Assembly: GCA_016793885.1 (NCBI GenBank)
Contig: JAEUHE010000055.1
Location: 50,402 to 114,401, forward strand
Length of the DNA stretch: 64,000 nt
Source: Verrucomicrobiales bacterium
GTDB taxonomy: Bacteria > Verrucomicrobiota > Verrucomicrobiia > Limisphaerales > UBA11320
Direction of reading: 5' to 3'
Shown: one piece after another, positions 9,833 to 18,555 of the stretch
Layout: each line of letters starts with the position of its first letter
How positions within the stretch are numbered: the first letter of the stretch is position 1
Position numbers and translations under genes: made by a program
The notes under the pieces: model-generated
The model's database searches: none
The model's input: only the letters and a program-made list of their open reading frames with translations
Told to the model about the DNA's origin: nothing

Positions 9833-10804
9833 TCAGGGAACCGAACTAACGGGCTTATTTAGTGAAATAGTATTGTTGAGGCGTTTTGCCAGTTCAAGGG
9901 AAAACAGCCTCGAGCCTTGACGGTTAAGATGCTGGGAGTTGTAAAAGTGTTCCCGCTTCGCACAAACCTCCGATTCGCTGAAATCCATGAATGTGGCGTG
10001 CCCTTTCTCTGCCACCTGCCTGAACATGCCCATGAGTTCCTGCCGGTTGCTGGTGAGCCGCTGCATCTCGAGATACTCCGGAGAGTAGCACAACACCAAA
10101 GGTATTCCTCGGCTATGACAAAGCCGGATCAGGGACTCCACCTGCTCCACCCCCTTGGGGTCAATTTGGATTTTGAAGCCGTCACGATGCTGCTCCTTGA
10201 ATCGCTCAAAATCACCAGTCCACTGAGTATCCCTCGGGTTGTAGCCTCGGAAATGATCCTCTCTCGGATGAATGCCAAACCAGGCGGCAAAACCCCTGAG
10301 CCAGGTAAACCGCATGTCCTCGACGACATACCCGTAGATCGGCAGATACTTCCACCTCCAAGCCTGCGGATGAATTTTCAGCAGAGCCCCATAGAGGGAC
10401 TCGTCGTGCAAATAGGGCATGTACTGAGCCGGATCATACACCTCGTCGGTCGGAATAAAGGTGTGCGGATCCAGGTTCTGGATAACCAGCTCCGGCTTGT
10501 CGTTCTGGCGCAGATACGCCTCTAGAACCGCAACTTGCATATCGATGTGCGATCCATTGCGTCCCAGGTTATAAGCCGTGCGCCCGGTCTGCTGCTGGAT
10601 CAAGACCGGATCGTAGTGAACCAAGGCCCGCGAGGATCCATTGATGACAATCTGCGCATTCACCTTTCCAGACATGGCGGCGTTGAAGGCGCCCTTGTCC
10701 GAGGTTTTGATCCGACGCAATCCCGAGTCGATGGCAGCATCCAAACCAAAGGCCACGACCGCACACAACAGGAAAAACGCGGCTATTCTTGAAAATCCGT
10801 GCAT
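9833..10804 (-). CDS. SGNH-like periplasmic protein paired with MBOAT
   Basis: A 323-residue protein with one N-terminal membrane anchor (ILVL-rich, residues about 6-24). INGSSRALVHYDP at residues 54-66 has the position and shape of SGNH block I, with S57 or S58 as possible nucleophile. The C-terminal block reads NSQHLNRQG at 289-297, so H292 is kept but the usual Asp of D-x-x-H is Asn. The stop of the MBOAT gene lies 10 bp upstream, as in AlgI/AlgJ and DltB/DltD-type acyl transfer pairs. The ATG at 10804 is chosen because the TTG at 10858 would overlap the MBOAT gene. Likely periplasmic acyl (acetyl) transfer to the polymer; inferred. Confidence 0.75.
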   Translation of the reverse strand: MHGFSRIAAFFLLCAVVAFGLDAAIDSGLRRIKTSDKGAFNAAMSGKVNAQIVINGSSRALVHYDPVLIQQQTGRTAYNLGRNGSHIDMQVAVLEAYLRQNDKPELVIQNLDPHTFIPTDEVYDPAQYMPYLHDESLYGALLKIHPQAWRWKYLPIYGYVVEDMRFTWLRGFAAWFGIHPREDHFRGYNPRDTQWTGDFERFKEQHRDGFKIQIDPKGVEQVESLIRLCHSRGIPLVLCYSPEYLEMQRLTSNRQELMGMFRQVAEKGHATFMDFSESEVCAKREHFYNSQHLNRQGSRLFSLELAKRLNNTISLNKPVSSVP

Positions 10805-10814
10805 GAGTTCAGAG

Positions 10815-12254
10815 TTAGAACTGGAAATAGATAAACTCAGCCTTCCGATAGACCCCAAAGAAAACCACCGAATAAAAGAAAGTCAAATAGCACGCCCACC
10901 GGGGAACCAATGGCAGCCGGACCCAAAGACGATCAAACCAAACCGCCCCACGCAGCAACTGGCCGATCTCCAGAAGCAGAATGCTCAGGATGGCCACCGG
11001 CAACTGTCGCAGCAGAAAGTGCTCGGTAGCCACTGCACCCAAATCCCAATTCACGGCCAAATGAGTCAGAATGTAGTGAGCGTCAGACATCGACTTCGCC
11101 CTGAAGAGCACCCAAGCAATACAAGTCAGGAAGAACGTGGTCAGCAACATGATTACCTTTCGAGCGAGCGTATCCCGGCCCAATCCAACTCCACCGAACA
11201 AACGGTCCCTGAGCGGTAGAGTCAGCGCGCCGCAGACTAGGTAAAGCCCGTTTAAGAAACCCCAAAACACATAGGTCCAGTTGGCTCCATGCCACAAGCC
11301 GCTTATCCCAAACGTGATCAAAACATTCCTCGCCCAGCGAACCCGATCCACCCGACTCCCCCCCAAGGGCACATAGACGTAGTCCTTAAACCAAGTCGAA
11401 AGGGATATGTGCCAACGTTTCCAGAACTCGCCCACCGACAGCGACCAATACGGTGTGTTAAAGTTTTCCATCAGGTTAAAGCCCAGCACCCGGGCAGTGC
11501 CCAAGGCGATGTCGGAGTAACCGGAGAAGTCACAGTAGATCTGATAGGCGAAGAAGACGGTCGCCAGGGTCAGTTGCAAGCCGGTGCACTGTTGGGGCGC
11601 CCCATAGACATCGTTGACGTAAATCGCCAACCGGTCAGCAACCACCAGTTTCTTAAAGAAGCCCCACGCCATCCTCCTCAGCCCGATGCATGCATCCGTC
11701 GCGTTGAAATCCTTCAGCTCGCTAAACTGATGCAACAGATTCTGCGGCCGCTCAATGGGACCCGCTACGAGCTGAGGAAAAAACATCACGAACGTCGAAT
11801 ACTTGATGAAGTCCGGTTCGGCCTTCTGACGCCCGTAGTAAACCTCCACCACATAGCTCAAACTCTGGAACGTGTGGAATGAGAGGCCGATGGGCAGGAG
11901 AATGTTCGAAGCGCCAAGGGAGACTTTCCAGCCAAACAGGCCGGCCAGGCCAACGAAATTTCCCATGAAGAAATCAAAATACTTGAAGACGAACAGCACG
12001 GCGCAAGTCGCCACGAGGCTGAATACCAAGAGCGAGCGCCGCCTTGGCCCCTGGCTGGCCTCGATCTTCAGGCCGCAGACATAATCGATCAGGATCGTGA
12101 CAAACAGGATCAGGATATACTGCGGAACAAAGAACATGTAGAAGACGCAGCTCGCCACCAGAAGCATGGGAAGCCGCATCGACTTGGGCCCCATAAAGAA
12201 CAGGGCGCAGACGATCGGAAAAAACAGCGCAAACTCAAGTGAATTGAACAGCAT
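10815..12254 (-). CDS. MBOAT family O-acyltransferase (AlgI-like)
   Basis: A 479-residue polytopic membrane acyltransferase. Family landmarks are visible: LPIGLSFHTFQSLSYVVEVYY at 120-140, FPQLVAGPIERP at 159-170, the conserved WHISLSTWFKDY with H282, and SGLWHGANW with the putative catalytic H322. AlgI-type MBOATs pass acetyl groups across the inner membrane for transfer to exopolysaccharide by a periplasmic SGNH partner. The partner gene follows 10 bp downstream. Together they imply that the polymer is O-acylated. The length is normal for the family. Confidence 0.94.
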   Translation of the reverse strand: MLFNSLEFALFFPIVCALFFMGPKSMRLPMLLVASCVFYMFFVPQYILILFVTILIDYVCGLKIEASQGPRRRSLLVFSLVATCAVLFVFKYFDFFMGNFVGLAGLFGWKVSLGASNILLPIGLSFHTFQSLSYVVEVYYGRQKAEPDFIKYSTFVMFFPQLVAGPIERPQNLLHQFSELKDFNATDACIGLRRMAWGFFKKLVVADRLAIYVNDVYGAPQQCTGLQLTLATVFFAYQIYCDFSGYSDIALGTARVLGFNLMENFNTPYWSLSVGEFWKRWHISLSTWFKDYVYVPLGGSRVDRVRWARNVLITFGISGLWHGANWTYVFWGFLNGLYLVCGALTLPLRDRLFGGVGLGRDTLARKVIMLLTTFFLTCIAWVLFRAKSMSDAHYILTHLAVNWDLGAVATEHFLLRQLPVAILSILLLEIGQLLRGAVWFDRLWVRLPLVPRWACYLTFFYSVVFFGVYRKAEFIYFQF

Positions 12255-12320
12255 GACTCGCTAAGCAGATATCGAAAGACTTGGCCCGGGACTCAAGCAG
12301 GGAAACATGGACAATTTTAA

Positions 12321-13121
12321 TTACCGCGAAACTGATGCGGGCTCTGAATGCCTGGCATTCGGCACCAATCCCAGGTGCTCCAACGCGGCCCCCACCGGCA
12401 GGACCCGCGCTCCCGAGTCCCCCACCGCAGCGACTACTTCTCGAAAAAACCCGGTTGTAACCCCGTAACGCGTGGGGGACGCTTCCACATCATGGGTGGA
12501 AAAAATAAGCCAGCCCTGGCAACGCACCGTCTGCTCGATCGCCTGCCTGACCGCACCCATGTTCTCACCAACCTGCTCCAGGAAGAAGGAACGGAGATGA
12601 TTCAAATCGAGTCGGCCCTGATTGCAAGCCTGCCCGCCTCCGCGACAGCCGGCAAAACGCGCGCCGGACCGCCGCTTCACGCCGGGGTTGGGACAGCTGA
12701 TCGGATAGGACAGCGTCGGGAACACAGCACCAGGAAACCGACTGGTCAGGAAGCGCTGGTTTTGCTCGATCCCCGCCTCGAACTCCGCAGCAGGCGTGTC
12801 CCAAGAGTGAAGATGCCCAAAGGTATGGCATCCCAGTTCGTGGCGCTGCGCCAACAGAACCGGCAAATCGTCCAGGTCAAAGATCCTGCCTGTCGGAGCG
12901 ATCGTCCCGGCCAGTCCGAACGAGGTGTAGTAGGTGCCCTGCCAGCCGCGATCGCTGAGCATCGAGCCGGCTGCCAGCAAGGCGGACTTCGGAAAGTCAT
13001 CGAAGCTGAAGGAAATAATGGGAGTCTCCGTCCTCAGGAACGCGTCCCGCCGGGCAAAGTGTTCGGCTCGCTCCCGCCGCAGCCGATCACGTATCCGCAA
13101 CCATAAATGCATTCCAGCCAT
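12321..13121 (-). CDS. Polysaccharide deacetylase family protein
   Basis: A 266-residue NodB-fold protein, probably cytoplasmic since no signal peptide is seen. The catalytic Asp pair is SFDDF (D41, D42), the zinc site is H99-T-F-G-H103, and SYPISCPNPGV corresponds to the third motif region. The ATG at 13121 is chosen; the frame extends to a GTG at 13208 that would overlap the glycosyltransferase upstream. It would deacetylate an N-acetylated sugar or related substrate. This is the second deacetylase domain in the locus (the other is fused to a glycosyltransferase at 21689-23797). Confidence 0.85.
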   Translation of the reverse strand: MAGMHLWLRIRDRLRRERAEHFARRDAFLRTETPIISFSFDDFPKSALLAAGSMLSDRGWQGTYYTSFGLAGTIAPTGRIFDLDDLPVLLAQRHELGCHTFGHLHSWDTPAAEFEAGIEQNQRFLTSRFPGAVFPTLSYPISCPNPGVKRRSGARFAGCRGGGQACNQGRLDLNHLRSFFLEQVGENMGAVRQAIEQTVRCQGWLIFSTHDVEASPTRYGVTTGFFREVVAAVGDSGARVLPVGAALEHLGLVPNARHSEPASVSR

Positions 13122-13137
13122 GATGGGTATGCCTGGG

Positions 13138-14058
13138 TTAGCTGGCCGATTCCGGATAGGAGTTGATCCACTCTCCCTCCCGCTTCGGTCCGGTCTGGAG
13201 GCTTGCACGATAGTTGCGGCGACGTGTCGCGTTCTCCCAATAGCGCGCGAGGCGAGTCCTAAGGAAACCCTCCGACTTGCGCCAGGAGGAGCCCATCAAA
13301 TGCGCGCCATAGTCACCAAACCGGTGCCAGGTTTTAGGCTCGCAAACGTTGGTGGGGAACAGCACCGTGACCGAGCTTCGCAGGCCAGGGTTCTCCGCCA
13401 AAGTCCGGGTCACCAAACCGGGACCGGTCGTGTTCGTGACGATGAACTGGCCCCGAAATGGCGATGGGATATTCTGATACATCTGCAGGGCCCAAGCAGG
13501 ATCCTCGACGGAGCGCACACAATTCTTGATCACCGCCAGGAGGAACGGATGCCCCGCCTCGGCGCCGAAAGCATAGTTCCCCACCTCCCAATCGAACCCG
13601 CATCCCTCCCTCAGATGACGACTCAAGGTCAACTCCTCAAACGGGAAGACGCAGGCCTGGTCGCACAATGTCGCCAAACTCCGCGCCAGATAAACATCCA
13701 GATCCAGATAAAAGCCGCCCAGGCGGTAGATGGCCAGATACCGAAAAAAATCGAAGCGTTGGATCGGAAAAGGGAACCGACCAAACACGTCTCGATACTC
13801 CGGGAACTCCCGCTCCATGAAGTCGGAGATGCGGGCGTCGTCGAACAGACAATAGTCGAAGTCGGGATGAAGCAGCCGAGCATTGACCGCAGCCGCGCGG
13901 CACGCCAAGGGAAGCTCAGGCTTGGCCTGGGCGGGGGACTTCCCGCTCGGAGACCCCCAAATATGAATAATTCGTTTGGGGATACGCGGGCTGCGAGCGC
14001 CGGTCCCGGAAGGCTCGGTCGCCGGTTTGTCAGGATTGACTGTGCTTGTTAGGCTCAT
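13138..14058 (-). CDS. GT32-type glycosyltransferase (OCH1/capsule family)
   Basis: A 306-residue glycosyltransferase with a sugar-binding DxD region. It begins with IPKRIIHIWG, the standard opening of GT32 enzymes, and has RFDFFRYLAIYRLGGFYLDLD with the catalytic D119-L-D121. These features match the Gly_transf_sug (OCH1-like) family found in capsule loci. It lies 16 bp upstream of the deacetylase gene and 23 bp downstream of the ligase/polymerase, so co-transcription is likely. Donor sugar unknown. Confidence 0.9.
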   Translation of the reverse strand: MSLTSTVNPDKPATEPSGTGARSPRIPKRIIHIWGSPSGKSPAQAKPELPLACRAAAVNARLLHPDFDYCLFDDARISDFMEREFPEYRDVFGRFPFPIQRFDFFRYLAIYRLGGFYLDLDVYLARSLATLCDQACVFPFEELTLSRHLREGCGFDWEVGNYAFGAEAGHPFLLAVIKNCVRSVEDPAWALQMYQNIPSPFRGQFIVTNTTGPGLVTRTLAENPGLRSSVTVLFPTNVCEPKTWHRFGDYGAHLMGSSWRKSEGFLRTRLARYWENATRRRNYRASLQTGPKREGEWINSYPESAS

Positions 14059-14081
14059 GTTGTGCTTCGCCGGATCACTCT

Positions 14082-15479
14082 TCAGGCGTTCCGCAGATCA
14101 CCAAAAGCCGACCCATCCTCAGGTCGGGCCGCCTCTTGCGATCCTCCGTCCTCAGCCTGCTCCGATCCCAACAGATGGTTCCATAGGAGGGACCCGACGG
14201 TGACCGCGATCAAAACGAAACTAAACCAGAGCGGTCCGCGCCGGGCAAACGTGGACTCGGAAAAATTATACAGGACGGTAACCAGGAAGAACGCAAACTG
14301 CAGCCGGGCAAAATGATGCCTTTGCTGGAGATTTCGATAGATCCCCACCGCCAACACCAGCAGGACCAGGAGCAAAAGCCCCAGGGCGATGAAACCGCCG
14401 TCCAGATAAATCTCGAGATAGCCGTTGTGGGCGGTCTTGAGCTCCGCCTCGTAGTCTCCAATCTCAACCACGCCCGTTTTGTCCCAATAGGCCAGATAGC
14501 CCGAGCCGAGCAGCGGGTTCACGGGATGTTCCCTTACCACTCTCCAGATTTCGGTGCGTCCGGTGAAGGTCGAGTCCCGACCGATCATCGCCAGGAGGGT
14601 GTTCGAGATCTTAAAGAGCTTGTCCAAGCCGAGGAACGTAGGCCCCCCCAACAAGCAGAGCCAAAAAATGGTGGTCGGACTGGTTCGGAGCAAGGGGAGA
14701 CGATGGCTCACCAGGATCACCGTGCCAGCCACCAGACAGATCATGGCCGTTTTCGAGTCCGAGATCTGCAGACAGTACAACCCCATCAGAATAACAAGAG
14801 AGGGATAGAAAAAGTTTTTCCGCTTCGCCTTTCGCTCCGGATCGTCCCAGGACTGCACCATATCCCAGATGAGAATCAGGGAGAAGATCAGCACAATCTC
14901 CCCCAGCGAATTCTTCTGTTCGGTCACTCCGCAGTACATCACTCCACCCTGATTGGTGTAGGCCCGGCCAAACTCGGGAACATACTTGATGAAGAGCACC
15001 GACAGAGGAATGAGCACATAAGCACAGCGGATATACACCGCCTTCAATGCCTCCATGGGGTTCTTCTCCGTCAGGATCAGCAGCATCACAAAGATCCCGC
15101 CGATTTCCTTGAACCAGCGCTTGAAGGTCACAAAAGGATAGCCAGACCAGAGTAGGGTCAGCAGCAGCCAGGCATAAAAGAGGAAGAGGGCGGTGTTGTT
15201 GCGAGAAAAATCCCCGAAGGGAAATTGCCGGCGTGCCAAAATCACCATCGAAATCAGAATCTGCACCAAGTAGAAGGTTCGATCAAAGGCGTTGCCCTCC
15301 AGGGATCCCCCGCTGGAGGTGAATCCGAACCAGAACGAGAGGGGTCGCGAACCCAGGACCATCAGCCAGATGACGGGTATCCAGATAGCCGGGCTCAGTT
15401 CCCGGCGCTGTTGATGGTCCTTGCGCCAAAGCCAGGCGATGAACAGCAACGAGAGAAGGATGGCGAGTGAACGGGGCAT
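14082..15479 (-). CDS. O-antigen ligase/polymerase family membrane protein
   Basis: A 465-residue inner-membrane protein with about ten hydrophobic segments and a large hydrophilic loop near the C-terminal third. Inside it, the sequence TGRTEIWRVVREHPVNPLLGSGY has the arrangement of the Wzy_C/WaaL ligase domain, including the conserved Arg and the G-x-G-Y end, followed by HNGYLEIYLDGG. Such proteins polymerise undecaprenyl-linked repeat units or ligate the chain to an acceptor. With a flippase and Wzc-like protein in the same locus, a Wzy role is more likely than ligation; sequence alone does not decide. Confidence 0.88.
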   Translation of the reverse strand: MPRSLAILLSLLFIAWLWRKDHQQRRELSPAIWIPVIWLMVLGSRPLSFWFGFTSSGGSLEGNAFDRTFYLVQILISMVILARRQFPFGDFSRNNTALFLFYAWLLLTLLWSGYPFVTFKRWFKEIGGIFVMLLILTEKNPMEALKAVYIRCAYVLIPLSVLFIKYVPEFGRAYTNQGGVMYCGVTEQKNSLGEIVLIFSLILIWDMVQSWDDPERKAKRKNFFYPSLVILMGLYCLQISDSKTAMICLVAGTVILVSHRLPLLRTSPTTIFWLCLLGGPTFLGLDKLFKISNTLLAMIGRDSTFTGRTEIWRVVREHPVNPLLGSGYLAYWDKTGVVEIGDYEAELKTAHNGYLEIYLDGGFIALGLLLLVLLVLAVGIYRNLQQRHHFARLQFAFFLVTVLYNFSESTFARRGPLWFSFVLIAVTVGSLLWNHLLGSEQAEDGGSQEAARPEDGSAFGDLRNA

Positions 15480-15585
15480 TTCTCAGAGGGGATGGAACCA
15501 GAACATCAGGGGCGTCACAACGCCTCCCGAAACGGGTTCGAACGCACGAGTCTGGACCGACTGAAGTAAGCGTCTCATCTGGATC

Positions 15586-16488
15586 CTACATTTCACGCTG
15601 CTTGACGGGGTTAAGGCCGACGACCCCCAGGAGTCGTCCAAGATGGTCCATCAGCTTGACCAGATACTTCATAAACAGGTGATGACCCGCCACCAGCAAA
15701 AATGGCAGCGAGAGGGTATAAAGTGGGGCGGCTACCATCGACTTCAGGATTCCCTTGATCCGACCTTTGGGATGGCGGAGGGAATTCCTCCCACGCAGGA
15801 GCGCACGCTCAATCATGAATCGACGACGCCAGCGGTTCGGCGGAACCGTCTCGTAGGCGACCGCCTCGTCGCACCACACAAACCGCGCCCCAGCCGCCAT
15901 CGCTCGGCGAAAAAAGTCCTGATCCTCACCACCGTTATTGAATTGAGCCAGAAACGGTTCGGTCATCCGGCTCAGGATTCCCCTCCGAAAGAGAACGTTG
16001 CCGGTGCGGCATTCCTGCCAGCCCATCTCAAAGCCGGTCTCATGACGTGGGCGGTCGTAGAAACCGCCCCGACGGATCCAGGCCGGCGGTTCCTCGTCAA
16101 AATGCGGAAGAACCGGGCCCAGAACGCCATCCACCTGCAAGCGCTCGCAGGTGCTCATCAGCAGATGGGCCCATTCCCTCACTGCAAACTCGTCGTCATC
16201 GATGAACGCAATGAACTCACCCGGGGCATTGGCGATGGCGCAGTTGCGCACCAATGCGATATTCTTTCGCGGCTCGACACAGTAGATGAGCGTGAAGGGG
16301 GCTTTGCCCTTGAACGCCTCGACGGTGGAACGTCCCGACTCCGCCGCATCGTTGTCAGCCACCACCACCGAAAGTTCGATGCCATCGGCGTTTGTCTGCG
16401 CAGCCAACGATTCCAGGAGCCTGAGCAGCAGCTTAGGCCGCTGATAAGTGCAAATGCAGACACTGAGCGTCACAGGTGCAGTGCTCAT
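15586..16488 (-). CDS. Glycosyltransferase family 2
   Basis: A 300-residue GT-A enzyme. The N-terminus LSVCICTYQRPKLLLRLLESL is classic GT2, and AFIDDDEFAVREW carries the DxD motif. GGEDQDFFRRAMAAGAR is the acceptor-side ED motif. A hydrophobic stretch near residue 255 (MVAAPLYTLSLPFLLVAG) may anchor it to the membrane. Its start codon overlaps the stop of the asparagine-synthetase-like gene by four bases (16485-16488), indicating translational coupling. Sugar donor unknown. Confidence 0.92.
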   Translation of the reverse strand: MSTAPVTLSVCICTYQRPKLLLRLLESLAAQTNADGIELSVVVADNDAAESGRSTVEAFKGKAPFTLIYCVEPRKNIALVRNCAIANAPGEFIAFIDDDEFAVREWAHLLMSTCERLQVDGVLGPVLPHFDEEPPAWIRRGGFYDRPRHETGFEMGWQECRTGNVLFRRGILSRMTEPFLAQFNNGGEDQDFFRRAMAAGARFVWCDEAVAYETVPPNRWRRRFMIERALLRGRNSLRHPKGRIKGILKSMVAAPLYTLSLPFLLVAGHHLFMKYLVKLMDHLGRLLGVVGLNPVKQREM

Positions 16489-18320
16489 GGGTTCCAGGAC
16501 TTCTCGATGAGCTGGCGAAAAGTCAGCTCGGTGCTCAGCAGGCGGTGGATCTCGCTCGTTCGATTGGCCCGGCCAGAGACATGGTCGTTCACCATCCGTT
16601 CTACCATTTTGCCATCCCAGAGCCCGCGATTGAGAGTTCTCCGGTCGAGGAGAACCTCCTTAAGGTAGTTACCCAGCCGATCGCGATACCAAACGCGGAA
16701 GTGATAAAACTTGTGTCGACCAAGGAACAACTTCTCCAGATGCAACGGCTGAAGCACACGATCAACCTTCGCCAGCCACTGCGGCATGCCGTAGTCGTAG
16801 GCATATTCCGCCCGCACGGTGAACTCCTGATAGCCATTGCGCAACTTCGTGAGCACCGGGGTGGGATGCCAGGACACCCCCCGATCGGTATCGATGCGGG
16901 TAAGCGAGGGCGAAGCGTCCTGGATGAGCCGGAGCGAGGGTCCTAAGCTCCGGCGCAACTCCTCGGGCGCTCGGTAAACGCTGGAGACCAGCTCCTTCTC
17001 CAAAAATGGGGTCCGCATCACCAGCTGGGACTCCTCTACTGCCAGGCGCGAATAGTGGTGCCAGGGCACCTGCTTGAAGAGAATGAACGAGAGCGGATGC
17101 CCGCTGGCCAAGGCTCGGTAAGTCTGCCCCGCTTCGCCGATTTGACGGACAAACTCCGCGTCAAAATGCTCGCCCGCCTCTCGGGAGGGTCGGAAAGCCA
17201 CATTGTGACGAATCACCTCCGAGCCATAATTTCCTGTCACTCTCACCGGCGCGATCTGGCGCGCGGCCCGGTTGACGTAGAGCTCAACCGCCCCCGTGAC
17301 ATCCATGGTGCCATCGGTCAGATACACCGTCCGAGGAGCCAGTTGCGGGAACTGGCTCAAAAAATCCTCGGCCACGGGGATCAGCTGGTAAGGCTGCTGG
17401 CAGAGACGCGCGACCTCGCGCGCGAGGCGGACGTCGGCGCACTCGCGGTAAGCGCCAGCAAACGTGTAACAATCGACAGAATTGGGCGCCAAATGCGCGC
17501 CAGCCATGAACATGCGGCTATCGAGCCCACCGGTCAGGGACACGCCCACTTTCTGCGAACCAGACAGACATCGTGGAAGCACCTGTTCAAAACTGGACTT
17601 GAGCCCCTGGTAGTAGGTCTCCGCAGTCCCCGCGCCCTGCCCCTCCCACACACTCGGGGAAAAATAGGTCGTCCGCCTGGTTTCGCCCGACCTCGACAGG
17701 AACCACAGGGACGCACCCGGAAGGAGCGATATCCCCTGAAACAAGGAGCGATTCTCGAGAACACACCCGCAACTCACCACCTCGGCGAGGCCGCGGGTAT
17801 CCAAACGTCGCACCTCGGGCAGGACCGCCAGCAGCGCCTTGGCCTCGGAGGCAAAATAAATGCCGTCCGCGTTCTCATGGAGGTAGATCCGACTCAACCC
17901 ATACCGATCATTGAAAAGCACCGCCGATCCCGCACGCTGATCGATGACCAGACCACTGAACCAGCCCGGAATGTCGTGAACAAAGGATTCACCTTTCTCT
18001 TCATACCAGTGCACCAGCGCCGACGGATCAGGGGATATCCCGGCATGCCCGCGAGATCGGAGCTCCTGCAACACCTGGGGATCGAGTGGAAGGTCCCCGC
18101 GAAAGATCAGCCCAATGTCCCGAGTTTCGTTCCAATAAGGCTGGGATGCGGCGCCGGATTCGGCGTGCATGGACCAAGCCACCCAGAGACCGAGTTCGGG
18201 AAAGGATCGGTGTCCCGAAAGATAGTGGGCCTCGTGCTGCAAAGGAGCCAGCATTCGGCTCAATCGTTGATCGAGATCCGCAGCTCGCTGCTTGGCTATG
18301 AATCCAGCAAATCCAGGCAT
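16485..18320 (-). CDS. Asparagine synthetase-like protein lacking the nucleophile Cys
   Basis: A 611-residue protein with the two-domain layout of glutamine-hydrolysing asparagine synthetase. The C-terminal PP-loop ATP pyrophosphatase motif SLTGGLDSR is intact (261-269), and FNDRYGLSRIY plus FASEAKALL (137-165) are conserved parts of the N-terminal Ntn domain. The start reads MPGFAGFIA, so the Cys that must follow Met in an active glutaminase is Pro. Ammonia would have to come from elsewhere, or the protein adenylates a carboxyl group for another amine. It begins 82 bp after the tRNA-like element and overlaps the downstream glycosyltransferase by 4 bp. Such proteins occur in polysaccharide loci, where they are thought to amidate uronic acids. 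Confidence 0.88.
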   Translation of the reverse strand: MPGFAGFIAKQRAADLDQRLSRMLAPLQHEAHYLSGHRSFPELGLWVAWSMHAESGAASQPYWNETRDIGLIFRGDLPLDPQVLQELRSRGHAGISPDPSALVHWYEEKGESFVHDIPGWFSGLVIDQRAGSAVLFNDRYGLSRIYLHENADGIYFASEAKALLAVLPEVRRLDTRGLAEVVSCGCVLENRSLFQGISLLPGASLWFLSRSGETRRTTYFSPSVWEGQGAGTAETYYQGLKSSFEQVLPRCLSGSQKVGVSLTGGLDSRMFMAGAHLAPNSVDCYTFAGAYRECADVRLAREVARLCQQPYQLIPVAEDFLSQFPQLAPRTVYLTDGTMDVTGAVELYVNRAARQIAPVRVTGNYGSEVIRHNVAFRPSREAGEHFDAEFVRQIGEAGQTYRALASGHPLSFILFKQVPWHHYSRLAVEESQLVMRTPFLEKELVSSVYRAPEELRRSLGPSLRLIQDASPSLTRIDTDRGVSWHPTPVLTKLRNGYQEFTVRAEYAYDYGMPQWLAKVDRVLQPLHLEKLFLGRHKFYHFRVWYRDRLGNYLKEVLLDRRTLNRGLWDGKMVERMVNDHVSGRANRTSEIHRLLSTELTFRQLIEKSWNP

Positions 18321-18402
18321 GGGTTTGAGTGAGCTGGAGGCAGTTCAGCTAGCCGACGACGACAGACGCGCGAAGAGAGGCCGAGGTGGCGGCGATGGGA
18401 AA

Positions 18403-18475
18403 TGGAGCAGGGAGGGATTGAACTTCCATATTCGCGGCTTGCGCCGAGACGCTCTGCCAATTGAGCTACTGCCCC
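18403..18475 (-). tRNA. tRNA-like element with alanine acceptor signals and GCAA tetraloop anticodon arm
   Basis: On the minus strand 73 nt fold as a tRNA. Acceptor stem GGGGCAG/CTGCTCC has seven pairs with G3:U70, discriminator A73, U8, a perfect 4-bp D-stem (GCTC/GAGC), A14, G18G19 and A21, and T-loop TTCAATC on a 5-bp T-stem with one A52-C62 mismatch. A15 and T48 can form the Levitt pair. CCA is not encoded, as in the tRNA-Arg of this window. The anticodon arm is abnormal: position 33 is C instead of U, and C30-C33 pairs with G38-G41 to close a GCAA tetraloop, so no 7-nt anticodon loop can form. G3:U70 and A73 are the alanyl-tRNA synthetase determinants. It sits between co-directional operon genes. 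Decoding is unlikely; charging with alanine is an inference. A decayed pseudogene is the alternative. Confidence 0.75.
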
Positions 18476-18555
18476 ATCAAAATCGATCTCTATAAGGTGA
18501 CGGCCGCTTATGCTGCGCAGGTCACCACCATGTGCCGTTCGGAGCGGCAACATTT

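Noticed and set aside
18403..18475. Calling the tRNA-like element a normal tRNA-Cys because GCA occupies positions 34-36
   Set aside because: C33 replaces the invariant U33, the bases 34-37 form a tetraloop closed by C33-G38, and the discriminator is A rather than the U typical of tRNA-Cys; acceptor signals are those of alanine.
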